Positions 58,376 to 64,000 of a DNA stretch of 64,000 bases are shown in pieces. The position numbers and the translations under genes were made by a program. Origin of the DNA: Perilla frutescens (Eukaryota > Streptophyta > Magnoliopsida > Lamiales > Lamiaceae). The DNA lies in contig BRKX01000011.1 in the NCBI GenBank assembly GCA_026008535.1, forward strand, positions 22,406,001 through 22,470,000, given 5' to 3'. The notes below the pieces were generated by a model. That model made no database searches. It saw only the letters and a list, made by a program, of their open reading frames with translations, and was not told where the DNA came from. Each line of letters begins with the position of its first letter. The stretch's first letter is position 1.

Positions 58376-60401
58376 CTACCCAGCTAGGTACCTAGGATTA
58401 ATATTTGTTTTATTAATCAATCTTGATTGTGTGTATATATATTTAATTTGTTATGCAAAAACTTTTGGAGTTTATGATCAATTAACTTCTCCCATTTTCT
58501 CTTAATTGTATATGCATGCTACTTTACAACATAACTAGTTACTTTGCATGCAGCTAGCATAAATTATATATATTGCATCTTTTTCCCATGCATATATGCA
58601 GAAATTAAAGCAATTGAGTATAGTTCTTGGACTAAATCTGCCTATGATTTTGGTGTTTGTTCCATGCATGTTGGAAAAACAAATCAAGAATGGATATGAT
58701 CTTGCTCCTTGATTGATGGGATCATAAAAACTCATTTTCTACAGTTTCATTCAGAATTCACTTCTTGCTATATATTGATTAAATGTAAAAGAATTGTGTT
58801 GAAAAAGAAGGGGTGTTTGGCTCAAAATTTGAGCTTAATCAATCCAAATTTATTTCTTTATTTAGATTGATTGAAATAAATTTGAAGATAATATCTGTAT
58901 TCTTTATGTTGGTTTGGCTGCACTACTCAGCACACATGAGCAATTTCCGCATTTTCTTTCTTACTTATAACAACAATTGGTTGAAGATCGATCATATTCA
59001 GAAAAAAGGGAGTATAATATTATTGTATTAAACCCCAAGATCCACCTAAATTAATAACCGTGAAAATTAAAACACATTCATCTGAATCACAAAACACAAT
59101 GTCAGCTGCAGCTCTCTTTTTTGTAATTAAATAAACAATAAATAAATTATAATATAGAATGAAACTAAAATTAGAAAGTGAAATTCATTAATTACATGTA
59201 TATATATTGTATTTTTATGTTTGCAAACAAGGGGGAAAATGCGAATATCATCATTTTCCAGTTTTATATAATTCACCCATCCCCATTTTTTTATAATAAT
59301 CAAGCCAAATTAGTTATATTGCCATGGGTAGCAATACCAAAAATACCCAATATATAAAAAAAATACTGCTCCATCAAATCAATTCTACAATAATTATTAA
59401 TTTCAAAGTTCAATCCAAGAAAAGAAAAATTAAACTCACTCTCTCACAATCGAATATTTATACACCAAATTAAAAGACGGATCGAGAAATTAAATAGACA
59501 GATAGATGCATAATAATATATACAGAGTGTAGAGAGAAATTATGTAGCAGTGGCGGTGACGAATGTCGAATCCCATCAAATTAATCTATACATATATAAA
59601 GGTAAAATGGTGTGACAGACAATGATTGTAGTATAAACCGTTGTGTATCACACAATTTAACAATTATATTGTAGACAACAATTTTTGTATAATAGACAAC
59701 AATTTCAAGTTAATAGACAACAGTAGTGACATTATTATTGTAAATTTTTTTATGTGTTTTTTTTTTTGCATTTTCCACGAAGATTTACAACCGTTGCATT
59801 TTAACAACTTTTTGCAATCTTATTCATTATTTTTTACTTAGAAATTTTAGATTTGTAACATTTTTTATTTTACTTTTTATGCATCGGCAGAGGATTTGTA
59901 ATACTCTACTCTACATTTGTCACATGGAAAAATAAATTTCTATTATGTTCTAATAATAATAATTTGCAATAATTTATTATTTTTCTATTTCAATTTTATC
60001 ATTTAAAATAATTAAATAATTACATCTTTTATACGTGTCATATATTCAAATAAATCAAATGTTCTTTAATTATAGAGAATTATACATTGCTATTTATAAA
60101 TCGTGATGTTTGAAATATTCCAATCCGATCTCTTTATTTGATTAATTTACGCACATGCATATGATCATTTTATTAATTTTAAAAATTGAACACAATATAT
60201 AGAATTAAAAAATAATCATAATATTACAAATCTAAAAAAATAATCATTATTTGTGCATCGCAAAGAAGAAATACTAGTTAGTGTTGAAGACGAAGACGGT
60301 AAGAAAATATGGCAGCCTTTTTGAAGAACCAAATCTGTACGTTTCAGACTTTCAGTTCACAATTAACATGAAATCACAAACTAATTATTAATTGTATCAA
60401 T
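58376..60401. other. intergenic, AT-rich
   Basis: No gene supported. At 59671-59722 the motif (A/G)TAGACAACA recurs three times at 23-27 bp spacing. A stretch near 60270-60330 (GTGTTGAAGACGAAGACGGT) is slightly more coding-like but has no continuing frame. Confidence 0.5.
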
Positions 60402-60403
60402 TA

Positions 60404-60652
60404 CTTCATCCGTTTCATTATGATTGTTATTTTAACTTTTTTTATTTTATGTCAAAATCTTTATTGTTTTATATATTTTCACACACTCTCTTCCAATTTT
60501 AACCTTATCCCAAATCACATTTTAAAAAAATGTAGGTGAATAAGATTCTATGTCATATATATATGAGGAATGAGTATATTAGTCCATAAAATTAATCGTT
60601 AATTTTCTTAGATAAAAAAAACTAAAATAACAATCAAAATGAAACAGAGGTG
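60404..60652. mobile_element. Stowaway-like MITE, member of an inverted pair
   Basis: 249 bp between TA dinucleotides (60402-60403 and 60653-60654). Left end CTTCATCCGTTTCATTATGA then TTGTTATTTTA; right end CTAAAATAACAATCAAAATG then AAACAGAGGTG, which are inverted repeats. Body includes TATTTTCACACACTCTCTTC. Confidence 0.75.
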
Positions 60653-60679
60653 TATATATCATCATGCATTATGTATATA

Positions 60680-60923
60680 CTCCATCTGTTTCGTTTTATT
60701 TGTTGTTTTATATTTTTTTAATCTAGAATTAATAATTAATTTTGTGGACTACAAATATACTCATCCCTCATATATGCCATAAAATATTATTCAATTATAT
60801 TTTCCTAAAATAGAATTTGTGGTAGGAATAATTAGAAAGAGTGTGTGAAAATATATGAAATAATAAATATTTTAACACAAAATAAAAAAAATTAAAATAA
60901 TAAATAAAACGAAAAAGATGAAG
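60680..60923. mobile_element. Stowaway-like MITE, second member, opposite orientation
   Basis: 244 bp between TA dinucleotides (60678-60679 and 60924-60925). Left CTCCATCTGTTTCGTTTTAT, right ATAAAACGAAAAAGATGAAG. Its reverse complement aligns with the previous element over most of its length (shared TATATTTTCACACACTCTTT). Confidence 0.75.
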
Positions 60924-60962
60924 TATATGTAATGTAGCTAGTATCATACATACTTTCCATTA

Positions 60963-61232
60963 CTTCCTCTATCCCAATGATATATATGGTCTTCTTTCCC
61001 AATCCACACAAATTAAGCAAATGTATTTAATGTTATTAAAAAGGTAAAACTACATAAACATTTACTACCATAAACTTATTTATTTATTTAAAATAAAAAA
61101 TGCTAATTCCAAAAAAACATTAAATGGGGATATATTATGAAAATGGAAATTTAGTGCATATATAATAAGGAAGGTGATTTAAAATTATGAGGTAGATAAA
61201 AAAAAAGGTACAAAGGACTACATTTTTGGGAC
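60963..61232. mobile_element. third Stowaway-like MITE, different subfamily
   Basis: 270 bp between TA dinucleotides. Left TCCCAATGATATATATGGTC pairs with right GGACTACATTTTTGGGAC in inverted orientation; AT-rich body without coding. Confidence 0.6.
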
Positions 61233-61312
61233 TAATTAATAGAATAATATTTATTATCACTTACTACAGAAAATGAGTCAAATGTGCTATCGAAATTTTG
61301 CATCAAATCCTC

Positions 61313-61351
<39 letters not shown>

Positions 61352-62677
61352 ATATTCACAATTTTCCCCTAAATACCCTTATTTCAAAGCAAGTTCTCAA
61401 GATCAAAAAAGTAATTAATAGTGTTTTGGTCCAATTTAAAAAAGGAAAAATTATGCATACTTTTAAGAACACGGGGGAAATTTTGTGAAATTTAACAAAA
61501 ACAATGAGTCTTTATCTATATTTGGATAACACAAGGGTGTTTAGCATTTCTAGCCACATACATCTCCCAAATCATATTATATCTGATGCTGTAATATATC
61601 ATATATGATTTCGGTCATCAAAAGTTACTAGAACTGGTGAAGTTTGAATCGGTATTAAACTTTGCTCTAAAAGAAAATTGCATTAAAACTATTGCTAAAA
61701 TACATTATTCCTTGGAAGTATTCAGCTCACACCAGATCACCTATTGTATTTTCTATTCCAAACTTTTGTGTTTTTTTTTAATATTTTTTTAATTTTTAAT
61801 TTATTATGATTTTATTTAGTTTATTTATTTTTATTTAGGATTCATCATTCCCAATCATGGTATATTATTTTTAAAAATAAAAATAAAAATAAATTCTAAT
61901 TATGGAACAGGAATGACAACAAAGGATCTGGTCTGGTATTCAACCAAATTAATGGTAATAAGTAGAGGTTCAAATGAAATTACTGCTAAGTCTTAAATTA
62001 TTGTTCTGTTAAAGATTGGACTTCATCGAGTTGGAATGTATTCATTGTAATTTAAATATTTTTAAATATTTGATTTTTATAACAATAATACAATTTTCCT
62101 AGTTTAAATGTATAATGCATGTCGGCAAGATATTTGCCATCTAACATATTTAATATGGATATAAATTATAATGAGCATGTTAGGAAACTTGCAATATAAA
62201 TGAAACATATCAAAGTATCAAACTGTTTTTCAATAATTAAATTAGTCCAAGTCAATGTCCTTTCTAAGGATCACATCATGCAAATTACAATCTAATTTTA
62301 AATCTTAATTAATTCAAATTGTGGTTTCAACACACACACACACACACCTTTACCTAATAGGTTGAAGTAAGTTCTTGAATTTTGAACTATGTAGTTATTG
62401 TATCACAAAACACACTTATGATCGAACCACTTAACAGCGTGAAGTTTGAGAACTCGATTAAATTAAATTAAATACATAGGTGTTTAAATTTTTCTAAAGA
62501 ATAAATAAATGTTCAACGAGTCAAAAATAGGAAAGTTCGATCAATAACTTATTCGTATACTGTTCAAAGAATAAATAAGCAAACAAATAAATAACTTAAT
62601 GAATATTTTTTTGGAATGAAAATGAAGATGATTATCCTGTATAATATAATGACATTTTTAGCTACTACATAAAAATA
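61233..62677. other. intergenic, AT-rich
   Basis: Microsatellites: (AT)n at about 61322-61349 and (CA)n at about 62329-62347. No gene seen. Confidence 0.5.
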
Positions 62678-62872
62678 CTCCCTCCGTTTTCAATCAAGTG
62701 TTATTTTAGATGAATGCACGCAGATTAAATGAATTAAATATAGATGTTTGAATACATTAAATGGGGGAAAATGTGTAAAAAATGTGAATTTTATGTCTCG
62801 AATTTGTAAAATGACACTTTTTTTAAAATAAAATTAAAATGATAAAATGATACTTATTCAGAAACGGAGGAG
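62678..62872. mobile_element. Stowaway MITE with CTCCCTCCGTTT ends
   Basis: 195 bp between TA dinucleotides (62676-62677 and 62873-62874). Left CTCCCTCCGTTTTCAATCAA; right TTATTCAGAAACGGAGGAG. The CTCCCTCCGTTTC terminus is diagnostic of plant Stowaway elements. Confidence 0.88.
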
Positions 62873-62874
62873 TA

Positions 62875-64000
62875 TAATTTTATAACCACTACCATGATGT
62901 CATAGTGTCAGTGGTGATTTTGACAACTACAGTCTCTTCCCAAGTGACACGTTGCGCATTGCACACTACATGCAACATGATACATGCTATACGCTATAGA
63001 TAACACGTTAAATATTTAATTTGAAAAATTATATAATTATCGATTAGAATCAATAATGAATTGTATAAATAGGAAAAAAACTCAAAAGTACCTAAAATTC
63101 TGGATATCACAAGTAGATAACTCGAGGGACCAGGACCTCGTTAAAACCCCATATGAAAAACCTTAACAAAGAAAAAACCATATGAGAAAAAGAGTATTCT
63201 TCTAAGCAAACCAAAAATAACCCGAACCACTTCCCTAAAACAAATTAATACAAAATGAGATCATTTGTGCAGATGAGTATTTAATTTGAACTTTAACATT
63301 AACTAAAAAAATTACATATTTGGATGAAATTAGTTTAAAAAAACCAAAAAATTAAACTAATTAACGACTATTATTATATACTAGTTTTACATGTATACAT
63401 TGTGTGACTAGAATCTAGATATGAGCTGACATTATTTTATTCAAATTTCACGTGTCTCATGAATGTTTAAGATTTTGTATTATAAAAATTCAAACATCCG
63501 ACACAAAAATACAGTGGAAGCGGAACACTAAAATTCTAGAAAAATCTATGTGAGGTTAGAAAAAATATAAATCTCGAAAATAAGGACATACAAAACATAA
63601 TAAGGGCATAAAAAACATACGAAACATAGTAAATGGAGTATGCAGACCGCAGACCAATATAATTATGGGATGCAAAAAAAAGCAGCTCTAAAATATAAAT
63701 CTTTGAATTTTGAATTTGTACTTCAAAAACTGATTAATTTTAATTTTTTTAGGGTTGGATATTTCTTTTTTCATAATTTCAGAATAAATAAAATGAAATA
63801 TTTTCCACAGTTGATAAGATATTTTTAGATGGGAAATGTAATTTTATTATTATAAAATATTAGAGGATTAGATTTAGTTTGTTTTATTTTTAAAACCTTG
63901 TGAGTAATGATGGTTTTGTTGGAATAGCGGAGTCAAAGTGAAAATACACGTCTCAAGTGACGTGGATTGTTGCCTTGGCGCTCAATTACTCGCTCCTCTT
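62875..64000. other. intergenic, AT-rich, to the window edge
   Basis: Around 63120-63200 a stretch with GGGACCAGGACCTCGTTAAA, ACCCCATATGAAAAACCTTA and CATATGAGAAAAAGAGTA looks like a decayed repeat found in many plant genomes; I cannot name it. No gene supported. Confidence 0.4.

Noticed and set aside
1..64000. LTR retrotransposons or LINE reverse transcriptase
   Set aside because: I found no RT, integrase or gag motifs and no pair of long direct repeats with TG...CA ends and primer-binding site.

Overview
This window is nuclear DNA from a flowering plant, almost certainly a eudicot. It is AT-rich, with long gene-poor gaps full of small transposons. Its genes have GT-AG introns and match well-known plant families. 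I cannot fix the species; an asterid is a guess.

Layout. Positions 1-17 kb are a gene graveyard: a broken glycosyltransferase N-terminus (384-815), an intact short Mutator-type element with a 9-bp target duplication (4538-5381), and about nine tandem copies (~660 bp each) of a chimeric fragment between 6.84 and 12.85 kb. One part of each copy comes from a VIN3-like (VEL) PHD-finger gene. The matching VEL locus, with its PHD exon open but the middle of the gene gone, follows at 15.7-16.9 kb. From 18 to 28.3 kb lie three intact genes: a GT77 rhamnogalacturonan-II xylosyltransferase (minus strand, 4 exons), a BAG6-type co-chaperone (plus, 2 coding exons, heat-shock-type promoter) and a C2-domain protein with four 26-residue C-terminal repeats. 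From 28.3 to 39.9 kb are non-coding DNA, a MITE, a SINE and a ~6.1-kb degenerate Helitron with both termini recognisable (33557-39662). From 40 to 56 kb lie an F-box/kelch protein of the HAWAIIAN SKIRT type, a POB1/LRB-type BTB protein (6 coding exons) and translation factor eIF1A (2 exons). A single-exon DUF1191 membrane protein sits at 57.5-58.4 kb; the last 5.6 kb is AT-rich and holds several Stowaway-like MITEs.

The genes are not an operon and have unrelated biochemical roles (cell wall, protein quality control, membrane/calcium binding, ubiquitin ligase adaptors, translation). What links them is conserved order. From memory, their Arabidopsis counterparts fall into two small neighbourhoods: one around At4g01140-At4g01220 (DUF1191, C2, GT1, MGP4) and one around At2g46240-46260 / At3g61590-61600 (BAG6, HWS, LRB/POB1). 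The window looks like one ancestral block that Arabidopsis has split. The most unusual structure is the satellite-like amplification of VEL gene sequence beside a PHD-only VEL remnant.
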